This document shows positions 1 through 13,200 of a stretch of 64,000 bases of DNA, in pieces. The DNA is from Branchiostoma floridae (lineage: Eukaryota > Chordata > Leptocardii > Amphioxiformes > Branchiostomatidae). The translations under genes and the position numbers were made by a program. Within the stretch, counting starts at the first letter, position 1; each line of letters opens with the position of its first letter. The notes beneath the pieces are model-generated. The model was not told the DNA's origin and ran no database searches. It was given only the letters and a program-made list of their open reading frames with translations. The stretch is from NCBI RefSeq assembly GCF_000003815.2, contig NC_049987.1:24478668-24542667 (forward strand). Direction: 5' to 3'.

Positions 1-74
1 AATACCTTCAATCCGCCCCTGTGAGGTGGTAGCCGTCGTCCTGAAACAGAGAGTGTTTGATTGTTCAGTTTACC

Positions 75-2081
<2,007 letters not shown>

Positions 2082-2785
2082 TCATACAAATATAACTAGG
2101 ATGACTGTATACGGTACCACCTTTACTTTGACGTACTTTGACAGGTCCTATTACCGTAAAAGCAGGGAAATTCGTTCACTCAAGCGGAGCGGTCTAACGG
2201 AGGTGTTAGCCTCGCCGCCATCAATATGATAGACAAGCATAGGTGACATAATCTAGCACAGTAACTGTCACTGTCACTGAGAAAAGGCAATAGTGTTTCA
2301 GCCCAAGTTAACTCGCAGTTTTAAGATTTATCTACTGACTCACCGCGTGGTTTCGCCGTCATGTCTTAATTAGTTAAGTGTAAGCTTCAACAACGACCTG
2401 CTTGGCGCAACACTTCTCTTTACAAATATTGAGATGACGCTTAACAAGCGCAAATTTCCCTGCGGAGTACGGACTCTTGCATTTATAAGTTGAAGGGTGT
2501 TTAGCGTTACTCCCTCCCTCCCCTGAACTATATACATGCTCTTTCCAACCCCAACCCAGTTCATAAAAGTTCACAGCCATAACACATATGAATTAATGTT
2601 CGTGTCGTTTAAAGTTTAAGTATATTGTAGCTCTTCCAATTCACAGTTTAATAACCCTTTTGTTTAAACCCTGCCCCGCCCCCAGACCGTATCAGGTGGG
2701 TCGCCTTTGTGTGAACTTTCACCGTTTGACTACTTATTTACCTACGTCAGGTGTGACAAAGTACTAGTACTCTGGAGATGGAGTA

Positions 2786-2894
2786 ATCTCCAAGCAGATC
2801 CTACGATGGGATTAGATAGGACTGCTATGATGGCTAAACGCCTTCCGCCAGCTTATAGTACTATTCTATCCCACCGTAGTATCTGCTTGGAGAT
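2786..2894. mobile_element. Small hairpin MITE-like element
   Basis: About 109 bp with near-perfect ends: ATCTCCAAGCAGATCCTACG at the left pairs with TAGTATCTGCTTGGAGAT at the right, and complementarity continues inward through a GGGAT(T/A)(A)GA stretch. No coding capacity. Flanking target duplications are not clear. Confidence 0.6.
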
Positions 2895-3238
2895 GAGGGA
2901 TGGAATACATTTCCTCGTCTGTAATTATGAACTGTAACGTTAACTGACTGCAAATGTGGTTATGATTTCAGTATGTGTTGTTTGTTTGTTGTTGTTTGTT
3001 TGTTTGTTTGTTTGTTTGTTTTAGACGCGCCGTGACATACTAATGGCATGCGATAGAGGGGATTACTCACATAGTGACACGTGCGGATAGATAGAACAAC
3101 GTACTTTGTTTTGTCTTTAAGTCAATGAGGAATTGCTTCTATAGTTTCTTCCTTCTTCCAGGATCTTCAAGAAACAGACGATTTATGTGAGGGAAGGGTT
3201 TTGTATTTGTATTTATTAACAATGAAAGCAATTCCTGA

Positions 3239-3580
3239 AGCTAAGGGCACAACACGCCGTACGTAAAATTTGTCCGTAGGTTTTTTGGGAGGCCACGTCC
3301 GCCACGTTTTTCTGAAAACGTCCAGGCTGTACAGGGCAGGAGCGTCCTCCTTACTAGCACGTTCGGGGGGGAGGGGGGGGGGCGAATCCTCAGCCCAATG
3401 GCACACAAAGTTGCCTGCACGTAAAGTTCTACGGCGTGTCTGCGTGCTCCAAAATCCGTCGGATTCACTACGAGTTCGTACGGAGGCGGTACTTACCACT
3501 TACTGATCCCAAAAGATTGTCCACGTTTTGGCACGTAGACAGCACGTATTTGAAAGTACGGCGGGTTGTGCCCTTAGCTT
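3239..3580. mobile_element. Non-autonomous element with ~24-bp terminal inverted repeats
   Basis: The left end AGCTAAGGGCACAACACGCC and the right end GGCGGGTTGTGCCCTTAGCT are inverted copies with one mismatch, continuing for a few more bases (GTAC). The 0.34-kb interior has no recognisable protein. The element is probably mobilised in trans. Confidence 0.6.
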
Positions 3581-3780
3581 TAGCTTTACACTGAGTCAGT
3601 TTAGGCAGTTCTCGCTGGTAACGGCTGACCCAAACTTCAAGGTTGACCCATACTCATGAGAGCCTCGTTAGGCCAATTTGCAAAAGGTGCCAAAAGCAGG
3701 AGCAGTACAACCGTGTTAATGGGGAAAGATGGAGCACGTAAACTCTACGTTCCACAGAACAGTGATCTATGACATGGTTA

Positions 3781-4075
3781 ACCACTGTGGATTATGTGCT
3801 TTAGATGTGTATTTGTAGTATTTTATAGTAGGCGAAGACAAACCTGAGAATGCCGAATAAAAACGTAACGTTATCACAATACAAGCGTCCGCTTACCATT
3901 CATTATTCATACATAACTCCGTTAGTTTTGGATAACAAGCGCTTGGCCACTTTCTCTGTGTTGATAGTTGCCCATAGCACTGACAAGAAAATTGTTAAAG
4001 CTTCATGTCGGTGCCATAGGCGAAGTGCTCAGCCTCATGTCGGGGGAGGTGGGAGCAAAGTGCGGCCCTCGAATC
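3781..4075 (-). pseudogene. BHMT-like last-exon and 3' UTR fragment
   Basis: The stretch resembles 31785-32085, the end of the intact BHMT-like gene. It shares the block that ends the coding region (on the minus strand: CCCGACATGAG, then CACTTCGCCTATGG) and a 3' flank containing AGTAGGCGAA and ATCACAATACAA. Small indels break the frame relative to the intact gene (GAGGCTGAGCAC against GAGCCAGCAC), and I found no further exons upstream on the minus strand. It therefore looks like a truncated paralogue, about 28 kb from the living gene. Confidence 0.55.
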
Positions 4076-5134
4076 GATTTGTGTGCAGTGTGTGCAGTGA
4101 AATAGAGACACGTACGGTTTACATGTGGATTAAAGCATTTTAACCTCCTTGACGTCACCAATGAACTCTGATTTGCATAGAATGTAAACAGGTTGGGTGT
4201 AATGCTTTCTCCGCCCACTGCGCGGTGGGTCTGTATGGGAGGCGTATTTCACCATAACACCGGATATTCGTCGTCCCTAATTTTCCTGTATCAAATGGTC
4301 TTCTCCTTAAATCCACGTGTATTAGAACATTCCTTTACTTTAACTACTAGTATATTACCGCCCTTGGTGCACAATTCGCGGCGTAGTTGTCAATGAGCAA
4401 AGTTTATTCGTTTTGACTCTGGTTTGAACCTGATGCCGTGTACTCGATCTTTTTTGTTTTGATAATTCTATTCTTTTATACTCAGAAAAAGTTATGAAAC
4501 GCTCAGATTTGCTTAGACCGGTCAGTGATATGGCGTCGGCCGTTTTAAATGTCAGACCGTTCACGAGGCCGTATATAAACGCGATTAGGCTACTCACCAA
4601 CTGGCCTACACGCGACCATGTCCAAACGTGTTCCAAAGTCTTTTGAGCAAAGTGGCTGCATGGGGTATTCGCCTGTTCGGTCACTACAGTGTATTGCTGT
4701 CCCCTGTCTCAGTCACGTGAACATTGGCCAAAGGGCTGCGGAGATGAACACACCTGGCCGCCAATAAACACGTTACATGTCGCGTGAGGCAGTGTCAAAG
4801 TCAATGGTTAACCGAGTTGCCACGTATCAGCTTGGGACCAGCGAAGGGGGAGTGAGGTGCGACACAACTCCGTGGTTAGCGACGCTAGTTAAACTCAACT
4901 ATCTGACGATAGATATTAGTGACAATAGTTGCAAAGGTAAGACGATTGCCTTACTTTGAGATCATGTTCACGTGAGTTTCTGTAAGATGATAGAGTGTGG
5001 GTGGGTGGGTTGGGTGGTGTTGGGGTGTATGCTACCATTTTCCTAAGTCAAACTTAAGTCTACGGAATACAAACTTTATATTAGCAACTAGATAAATTTT
5101 CTAAGGAGTCAGATGTTTCAGATAGCCCCCACTA

Positions 5135-5665
5135 TTTTACATAGAAAATCTTTATTGCCACGACAAAAGTACAGCGACTTACGTAAGGTCTACATGTATA
5201 ACAACTACTTACAGTAAATTAAACACACATATATGGATATGTATAGGTATGAATACATCAACATATAGGGTCTAGCATGTCATTTACACTATTGGGTATA
5301 CGGTATAAGCATTCGTGAATATATCTGACTACTTGTACATGTACACAGTAAGGATTATCGCCTCCCAGAATGTAGTTGAATTCATCTATCGAACGGAGAG
5401 TAGCAACTTCTTTAAAGCAAGCAGAAAGTAATGTAAACAGCTCTGTGTTTTTATCATTATATCGAGAACAATCCATAACAAAGTGTCGTTCATTTTCGAT
5501 CTCGGTTGGGCAGAATGGACAAAATCTCTGGTCACGGGGATTTTTAGTATATCTTCCGGCTTCTATGTTTAGTTTGTGACTACAGATTAATATCTTTGTA
5601 ATTGCTCTACGAAGTTCAAAACTGTGTACATTCGAAAGATACTTCTTTTGTCCGCATATTTCCAT
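5135..5665 (-). pseudogene. 3' fragment of a non-LTR retrotransposon (zinc-knuckle C-terminus)
   Basis: A 135-residue frame (5258-5665) carries the C-terminal signature common after reverse transcriptase in many invertebrate LINEs: an RxxLTKxxIxxHKLxxExGR-like run followed by CPFC, then HFVMDC (C-x2-C-x9-H-x4-C). There is no polymerase domain on the 5' side, so it is 5'-truncated. An AATAAA on the minus strand near 5152-5157 fits its 3' end. A stand-alone small gene is possible but less likely. Confidence 0.5.
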
Positions 5666-6216
5666 TAGTGACTGAAAATGACAGTGTGACCTCTAGTGGC
5701 TTCTTTGTATATGGTCATACAAGCAAGTGGTTGTTTACTGTATGCCCCGTAGTTCTGTAGACCCAGGACTAATGGACATCGTTGTTTGTACGTTGTTGTG
5801 TTTGCTAAAAATTATCGTTCACAACAACACAATGCAGTAATTTATTCCAGATTCCGCCTGGCTGATTAGTGATAGGCGACTTTGGCCAAGTTAGGAAGAC
5901 AAGTCTGGTAGGAGTTAATTGGCCTAGGAGTGTACTAATCGTTCGGCGATAGCTGGAAAGACTGCAAAGTCTGACTGAAATCCACTGGCACTTATTTGGC
6001 CAAATTCTCCTCTTTTTTTCATCCAGATGATATGTCTGCTTTGAGACTACCACTGCAGACTGATCAAACCATATCATACATATCACATCTAAACCGCCGC
6101 TTTTCTAGTGACGCATGGAAGCATAACGAAATTAAGCAATAGTCGTACATTCACAGGTGGGCAAGCAGAACTTTGATCTTGAAAGGCGGACGTCAAAAGC
6201 TTTACAAGATTGCAAT

Positions 6217-7221
6217 ATGGCGGCTGCACCGTCAAGTTTGGGGGAACAAATTCGTGAGGAACTGACCTGCAGCATCTGCCTGGAGCTGTTCACCAGGCCC
6301 AAGGTGCTGCCCTGTCAGCACACCTTCTGTGAGGACTGTCTGTATGACCTTGGAAGGAGGGACAAGACCTTCCATTGTCCAATTTGTCGTCAGAAGTTTA
6401 GCCTGACCCATGGAAGCGTGGGTTTACCTGACAACCACCTGGTTGCAAGTCTGTGTGAAAGGCTGCAGCACGCTACACTTTCAGGGGAAACGAGGGAATC
6501 GCCTAGAAACAGGTGCAGCTTTCACCCCTCAGTGGAAGTCAAGCTCTATTGTATGCAATGTCAAATACCGGCTTGTAGTGAGTGTTGTAAAGAGGCCCAC
6601 GATGGGCATCGTCTCACTGACCTTCAAAAAGCTGCAAAGGAAAAGAGACCCACAGTGCAGGCCTTGATCGATGAGGGGAGGGACATGTTGGAAATGTACA
6701 GCAGCTTTATCAGAGGTCTGAGGCAGACAGAGAAAACTCTGAATGAACAGAAACAGCAGACAGACAAAAGCATCCTTCAGGCGCAGACAGGCACAATGGT
6801 GAAGGAACCCATAGAGAGAAGATACCATCTTTTCTTTGAATCACATCAAAGTCACCGAGAGAACTTGGAGAAAATACAAACTGAAAGGGACAGAGTGTTG
6901 GCAGTTATCAATGAACTGTCTTCTGCATGCAATCGAGCAGAACAAGAAATGGAGCAAGGAGAGGTGAAGCTTCTTAGTCAGGAAACTACTTTGACAGAAT
7001 TGGTAGGAAAGTACAGAGGAAGAACAGCACCAACTCCTGTGCGAACCCAGCCTGCTGTCTTTCAGCCCACCGACGCCCCTGTACCAGGATTGGGGTATTT
7101 GATGATTCAGTCTCTTACATCTGCACCAATCCCAGTAGCAATGGAAACATCATTGGTAGAGTTAGAAGCAGGTAAGATCTTTGTAGCAGACAGAATGGAG
7201 GACAGAATTGTTAGTGTCTAA
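6217..7221 (+). CDS. TRIM exon: RING, B-box 2, coiled coil
   Basis: Start ATG at 6217 lies in CAATATGGCGGC, a YY1/TISU-like context; the open frame reaches further upstream but without an earlier ATG. The RING is complete C3HC4: C18, C21, C33, H35, C38, C41, C54, C57. B-box 2 is complete: C100, H103, C112, C115, C120, C123, H128, H131. A long Glu/Gln/Lys-rich helix follows (about 135-280). There is no NHL, filamin or B30.2 domain. A strong donor (GAAGCA-G/GTAAGA) at 7171/7172 leads to the downstream exons. If it is not used, the frame runs 16 more codons to TAA at 7219-7221, giving a 334-residue RING-B-box-coiled-coil protein. The activity expected is E2-dependent ubiquitin transfer with coiled-coil dimerisation. 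Confidence 0.85.
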   Translation: MAAAPSSLGEQIREELTCSICLELFTRPKVLPCQHTFCEDCLYDLGRRDKTFHCPICRQKFSLTHGSVGLPDNHLVASLCERLQHATLSGETRESPRNRCSFHPSVEVKLYCMQCQIPACSECCKEAHDGHRLTDLQKAAKEKRPTVQALIDEGRDMLEMYSSFIRGLRQTEKTLNEQKQQTDKSILQAQTGTMVKEPIERRYHLFFESHQSHRENLEKIQTERDRVLAVINELSSACNRAEQEMEQGEVKLLSQETTLTELVGKYRGRTAPTPVRTQPAVFQPTDAPVPGLGYLMIQSLTSAPIPVAMETSLVELEAGKIFVADRMEDRIVSV

Positions 7222-10200
7222 AGGAATGTAATATCTTGGTAATATTGGTAATCTTCAGTACTAGATTTTATATGATCAGCCATTTGCCGAAATGAATAAA
7301 AGTATTATATCTCAGAGTCACCTTCAGATAAGAATTATTAGTTTTTATTCAGAAATATCATTTTTGATTAACCATGAAAGTTAAAAAGAGATCTAAAATT
7401 ATTTAGAGTTGATCTACCCTGTTTATCAACAAAGAGAACGAATTGAATAAACGTACATACCGTCAGAAATAACAAAGACACTTACAATGTACAAATATCA
7501 GACATATACATCAAATTACATTTCTTGACAATCCTTCAACTTCCAGGTTTTCAAAGCACGTTGGAAAGCATTTTCAGTCGGTTAGACGAAAAGGATGCAG
7601 GGTTACTCTATCGGGTGTGGTCTGCACGTACTGCTGATCAGCAGGGTCCGCCGGAAAGGACCCAGCAGATGGTGATGATGGCGCAGCAAAGTCCAGTCTT
7701 GAAGAGGCCAATTGACTTGATGAAGTCCATGGTGAAGAGTGGGTACATCACAACCGGTACGTGTACAAATCATTTTACGTATATGATACTAGATAATTCA
7801 CTTGAGTTGTCATTTTAAGTGTAGTGTCAAATGCGATCTCGCTATGACAGCATAATAGCAGCACACTCAAAACATGTTGCAGATAAACTGGGGAAAGCTG
7901 TTATCGATAAACCCAAGACATTATGATCATAACGTTAACGTTACATAAAAGGCCTGAGGACAGACCTTGTCAGGGTAGCCACTCTAAATGTGAAAAGCAC
8001 CATTATAAGTGACAGCGAGAAATAAAGCAGAAGCACTCAGCTCACAATTTAAAAGCGTATTCACATATGCTTACCTTTCCCACATGCGCTCTATCTCAGC
8101 CTCGCTCTAAATCGAAGCGCATCCTGGATATCCCAAACGAGCTTCTTTGGCATCTTCAATCATAGTGATTGACAGGACGGTGCGGTGATTGTTTACGCCA
8201 TGGCTTCCACATTTGGTTCAACTCGCGAGACGTGACTTTGTGATCCACGGGATCTAAATCCAAGTTTTTCAGAGAAAGCGTTGAACCTAGATTTCATGTG
8301 ATTATGTAACGGCTAGACCGGACCGCGGAGTCCCCAAAAATCATTTGGTTCATGCAAACTATGTTGACTTGGTTCAAGTATATTCAATCTTCTGTCACAA
8401 TTCAAGGTGCACTGTCTAACCAGTAAGTGACCACTGCCTTCCCACTGCCTTCAAAGCGCACATTCTGCATAAACACATCGCATTACCGATCGGAGCGCAT
8501 CCTGGATATCCATAACACACTCCTTCGCTTGCAACGTGTTCCGATATTCCAGATGTGCTTCGAAGCGCGACTGGAAAAGAATCCGCTTCTATTCCGCTGG
8601 ATATCCAGAATACGTCGCAGGCGAAGCAGCGCGTTATGGATATCCAGGATGCGCTCAGATCAGGGCGCATGCATCCTGGATAATCATAACCAGTATATGC
8701 TCTTGTAACCCGCGACGTGTTTTATAATTATATAGAGTAAATCGGTGTACCGAAAGTGCGAAAAGGAACGAAAAGGAGCGAAAAGGAACGAAAAGGAACG
8801 AAAAGGAACGAAAAGGAGCGAAAAGGAACGAAAAGGAACGAAAAGGAGCGAAAAGGAACGAAAAGGAACGAAAAGGAACGAAAAGGAAAGTACCGAAAGT
8901 GCGAAAAGGAACGAAAAGGAACGAAAAGGAAAGTACCGAAAGTGCGAAAAGGAACGAAAAGGAACGAAAGGATCGGATATGAACGAAAAGGAACGAAAAG
9001 GAAAGTACCGAAAGTGCGAAAAGGAACGAAAAGGAACGAAGTATGAAGCAAAGTGAAATAAAATCGATGGGAATATAAGGTAACGGTACTGTGATCGGCA
9101 AATGCATTTGAAACGGACTTTATTTTTGTATTTTGTGACTTGTTCCACGAAATTCCTAGAGCTCCAATGGTTCAACGGTGAACCGGTGGGAAAGTGCACG
9201 CGTGGAAATAGCTAAATACAAATCAAAGGCGATGGGCGGAGTCACGAATCTGTGCGCCCCGGGTTCCCACGCGGGCTGTCACAGATCAAATTGGGGGGAG
9301 GGGGGGGTGTTGAAAGCCGCTGAGTAGCGCGCTAGAAAAACGTTTGACGGGTTGACATTCTGGTGTAGGTTATTTTTCTACGGTCCCAAAAATGTCACAA
9401 AGTCGTTTTCTAGTGGTCCCGACCTAAATTATAAGTGGCCCCGGGCAATCGGGACACCGCGTTGATTTCTATCCGAGGCCTGGTTCCAAAGAATTTTTCT
9501 GCCGAACCCGCACGGGAGACGTGAGTCGCCCGCCAGATCTCTCCGTAGTTTTCCAATATCCTTTGCACAAATTCCTCACGTTGGCCATTTCTTCCCGCAA
9601 AATGATTAATATTCATGGTACAACGTGAAGAAAACTCCTTGGTACAATGTATACATGTCTATCCTTTCACAGCTTTTCTTTTGTCGTGAACGAGCAAGAA
9701 GATATGTCTCCAGTCTCCAGAAAACCATGTTGTGGGCCCTGTTGAAGGGAGCTGTCATGCTCGTGGGGCAGCAGTTTATTAGCATACCCTTCCTGACCAG
9801 ACTTCTATTAGACGTAAACAATCGCAGGTCATTTGCATGCGGCGCTCCCATCTTTGATCTTGGGAGAACAGAAGCCACCCAAATACAACAACAACGCTAC
9901 AATCTTGCCTCATACTGAAAATGTATATTAATCGATATTTATCCATCACCCACCAGTAACTGAATTTTAGTCCTTACTTTCTTATCTCAGTTCTGTTTCC
10001 TTGTATTTCGCTGATCTTCAGAGAATAATTTAGCCACACAAACACAACAGCCTAAAACAGCCCCGTAAAAATTTGATATTGCCAAATTCTGAGTAAAATA
10101 AAAAAACGTTTCATAGGCTTCTAACGCCCGCAGTACCGGTTCCTTATATTCTCATTGATTTTATTTTAGTTTGCTTCATACTTCGTTCCTTTTCGCACTT

Positions 10201-13200
10201 TCGGTAGACCCGAGTAAATTGCGTATCCAGAACTGTCGTTTGCTCGCGACGTGTTGACTGGACCCGTAGTGATTTGTGCTTGTTAGATTTTGACCCAACG
10301 CCACGTCCCTGTTGAGTTCTGAGTCACGGTGGTCGGTTGTTAGGGTCAACGTTCCACTGTAAGGGAGGGTATCAGGTTACCGAACTACCGCGCGCTACCC
10401 CGGGGCACGCCATGACCTGAATCGAACAGTTTTCGAACAGGTTTTCTATGCAGTTCGACTCGCTCCGCGGTCCTTAGCAACACAACACGTAAGTTGCTAA
10501 GAAAATACTTCTCGCGCGTCAGGTGGATGGAATTTCATCCGAGTTTTACAGCTGATTGGTGGCCTTTCTACCAATATTGTGTTATATCTGCCATAGAGGA
10601 ATATCATGTAATCTCTATATGATCCATTTTTGTGGGTTTTTATAACTATTATGTCTAGTTTCCGGATCATATTTGTTACACGATGAAATTGGCAAAATGA
10701 TGGTGCCATACTGAGCTAAATTTTCGACGAATTTGAATTTCGGGGCAAATGCATTACGCATTCTTTTTTCAATGACTGGTGCGTCAGAATTGTTGAATCT
10801 TCTACTATACCTCTTGTGAAAATCTTGTTGGTTTTAAGGAGCTGCGGAGAGAAGAACTGTCCCAGCTCCAAACCGACCTCGACAATCTCGACACCTGGAC
10901 AGAAAGTCATAAAATGAAGCTAAACCCAAAGAAGTGCAAAGCAATGCACGTTTACTTCTCTAAAGTCCCCCCGACGCTACCACCTTTATCTATCGCTGGT
11001 GAACCACTGAACATAGCCAAAGTCGTTAAACTACTTGGCTTATTTGTACAAGCGGACCTTGGCTGGCAAACTCACGTTGACCACGTACTGAAGTCAGGTA
11101 ATAGGAAACTATTCCTGCTCCGACAGCTACGACGTCTCAACCTTTCTCAAGAAGACCTTCTCACCTGTTATAAGACCTTGGTCCGACCGGCTTGCGAGTA
11201 TGCCGTCGCTGCCTGGCACCCGGGACTCACAAGAAAACAGCACGAGAGAATCGAGACCATACAGAAAAGGGCTTGCCGGACAATACTAGGCCCCGCATAC
11301 ACATCCTACTCAGAGGCATGCAGTGTTCTTAACCTACCTACACTAGAAAGCCGACGCCGTCAGCTGTGCTACAAGTTTGCCAAACGCCTGCTACATTCAG
11401 AGACTTTTCGAGACTGGCTACCTCCATACCGCGGTGAGATCAGCGCCAGAACTACACGGTCATCACAACTACTGGACACTATCAAAACCCGTACAGAGAG
11501 ATACAGAAGAAGCCCCATCCCTTACATGACGAACCTTTTAAATGAACTGGACTCTTGCGATATGACTTCTGACTTCCCACTGTTTTAAAGTTGTAAGGTT
11601 GTGCATCTTGCGACCTTGCATTAGTGTTAAGTGATGTTTGCATAGAAATCACAAGTGTTGAATCAGATTTACAGTGTTTTGGATTTCTCTTTTCGTGCAA
11701 TATTGACGTGCAATACTCAAAAGTGCAATATGATAATTATCACTTACTTTGTTAGTTTATAAATTCTATTGTAAACAACATTGCGACGATTTCTCACTTT
11801 TAAACTTTGTATACCGTGTAATATTTAGTGTGTTCGATAATTGTAAATACTCACCGCAATTCAGTCACTACAATGACTGCAAGTGTGATATGTTGTTTGT
11901 AATCGCTATGTCTCTATGTCAAATAAACCATTCATTATTATTATTAATTGCTAAATCGTGAAACCCGGTGCGTTCTATTCTGGAATCAAAACTATGTCAT
12001 GACTTCACGAAATATCGGGGCAAATGCATTACGCCCTAAAAAACTGTGATAAATCTTATACTTTCAGAAACTAGAGGGTTTGCTCTTTCTTGCTATCCTG
12101 TGAGGGGTGTTGACGCCCGGAGTCATGGAACGGACTACTTTCTCTCGTGGAAGGAAAAGAAAACTGCCTAGAACTCTCTGTATCTATATAGCCGGTGTGA
12201 CAGCGATCTCGCCCCCCCCCCCCCNNNNNNNNNNNNNNNNNNNNNNNNNNNNNNNNNNNNNNNNNNNNNNNNNNNNNNNNNNNNNNNNNNNNNNNNNNNN
12301 NNNNNNNNNNNNNNNNNNNNNNNNNNNNNNNNNNNNNNNNNNNNNNNNNNNNNNNNNNNNNNNNNNNNNNNNNNNNNNNNNNNAAAAAATGTTTTTTTCA
12401 TATCAAGGTCATGGTAGCCGGGAAAAAAATGGTGTGCACTTTCGGGGTTTGCCATCTCACGGGTCCGGTAAAAAGGTGCCAAATTGGTGCCGGGTACCCC
12501 CCCATATGGGTTACTCCCCAGGGGAGGTATAGTTCCAGGTGGGGCCCCTTTAATATGTGGTACCCACCTCCTCCGGGGGGGGGGGGGGGGGCGAAAACGC
12601 TAAAGGGGGCGAAAACGCTAGTGATCTCGCCCCCCGGGGGACGAGATCACTGGGGGGCGAGATCGCTGTCACACCGGTATAACCGCCCTTCGGCGTAACA
12701 CACCAGCTTCGCAGGCACGCGGTGCAGCAGCAGCTGGTTATATTACACTGAACGATCCGTCACATCTAACTTTTGCACATCTATCTGCAAAGGGTGGCGG
12801 CTGACGGTTACTGAAACATCTTTAAAAAAACATGATAGAAAAGCAAACCCTCGCGATCGCACGTTTCACGCAGAGATTAACGGAAAACTAGCAGTGTGTA
12901 TACTTCAAATCTTACCGTGTACGCGTCTTCTCTCAATGTTTTCTTAGTTGGTTGATTTAGAAAGGGTGTTCGGTGGAAAAGAAACAAATACCGTAGTAAG
13001 ATTGATCCTAAATTTGACCGAAAATCCAAATCTTTCATATACTTTTTTCTTTATTTCAGGTATAAAAACTCACAGACACACAAAATATCACGCATACATA
13101 CATACATACATATACATTAAAAAACATCTATCTGTACAATAGGCCATAGCAGTTGCAGAAAAAAAGTGTTTCTATAGTACATGTCAGAAGTCAACAAGTG

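Noticed and set aside
8745-9107. Four long overlapping frames rich in Lys/Glu/Arg or Phe/Ser/Leu
   Set aside because: They are translations of the 10-bp GAAAAGGAAC array on both strands; no stops occur because of the unit sequence, not selection.
10740-12034. 20-bp direct repeat TCGGGGCAAATGCATTACGC on both sides of the truncated LINE, first taken for a target duplication
   Set aside because: It does not abut the LINE ends: about 75 bp separate it on the left and about 70 bp on the right. It may be part of a flanking duplicated repeat.
12107-12532. Frames spanning the N run
   Set aside because: The coding stretch is mostly undetermined bases next to a C homopolymer.
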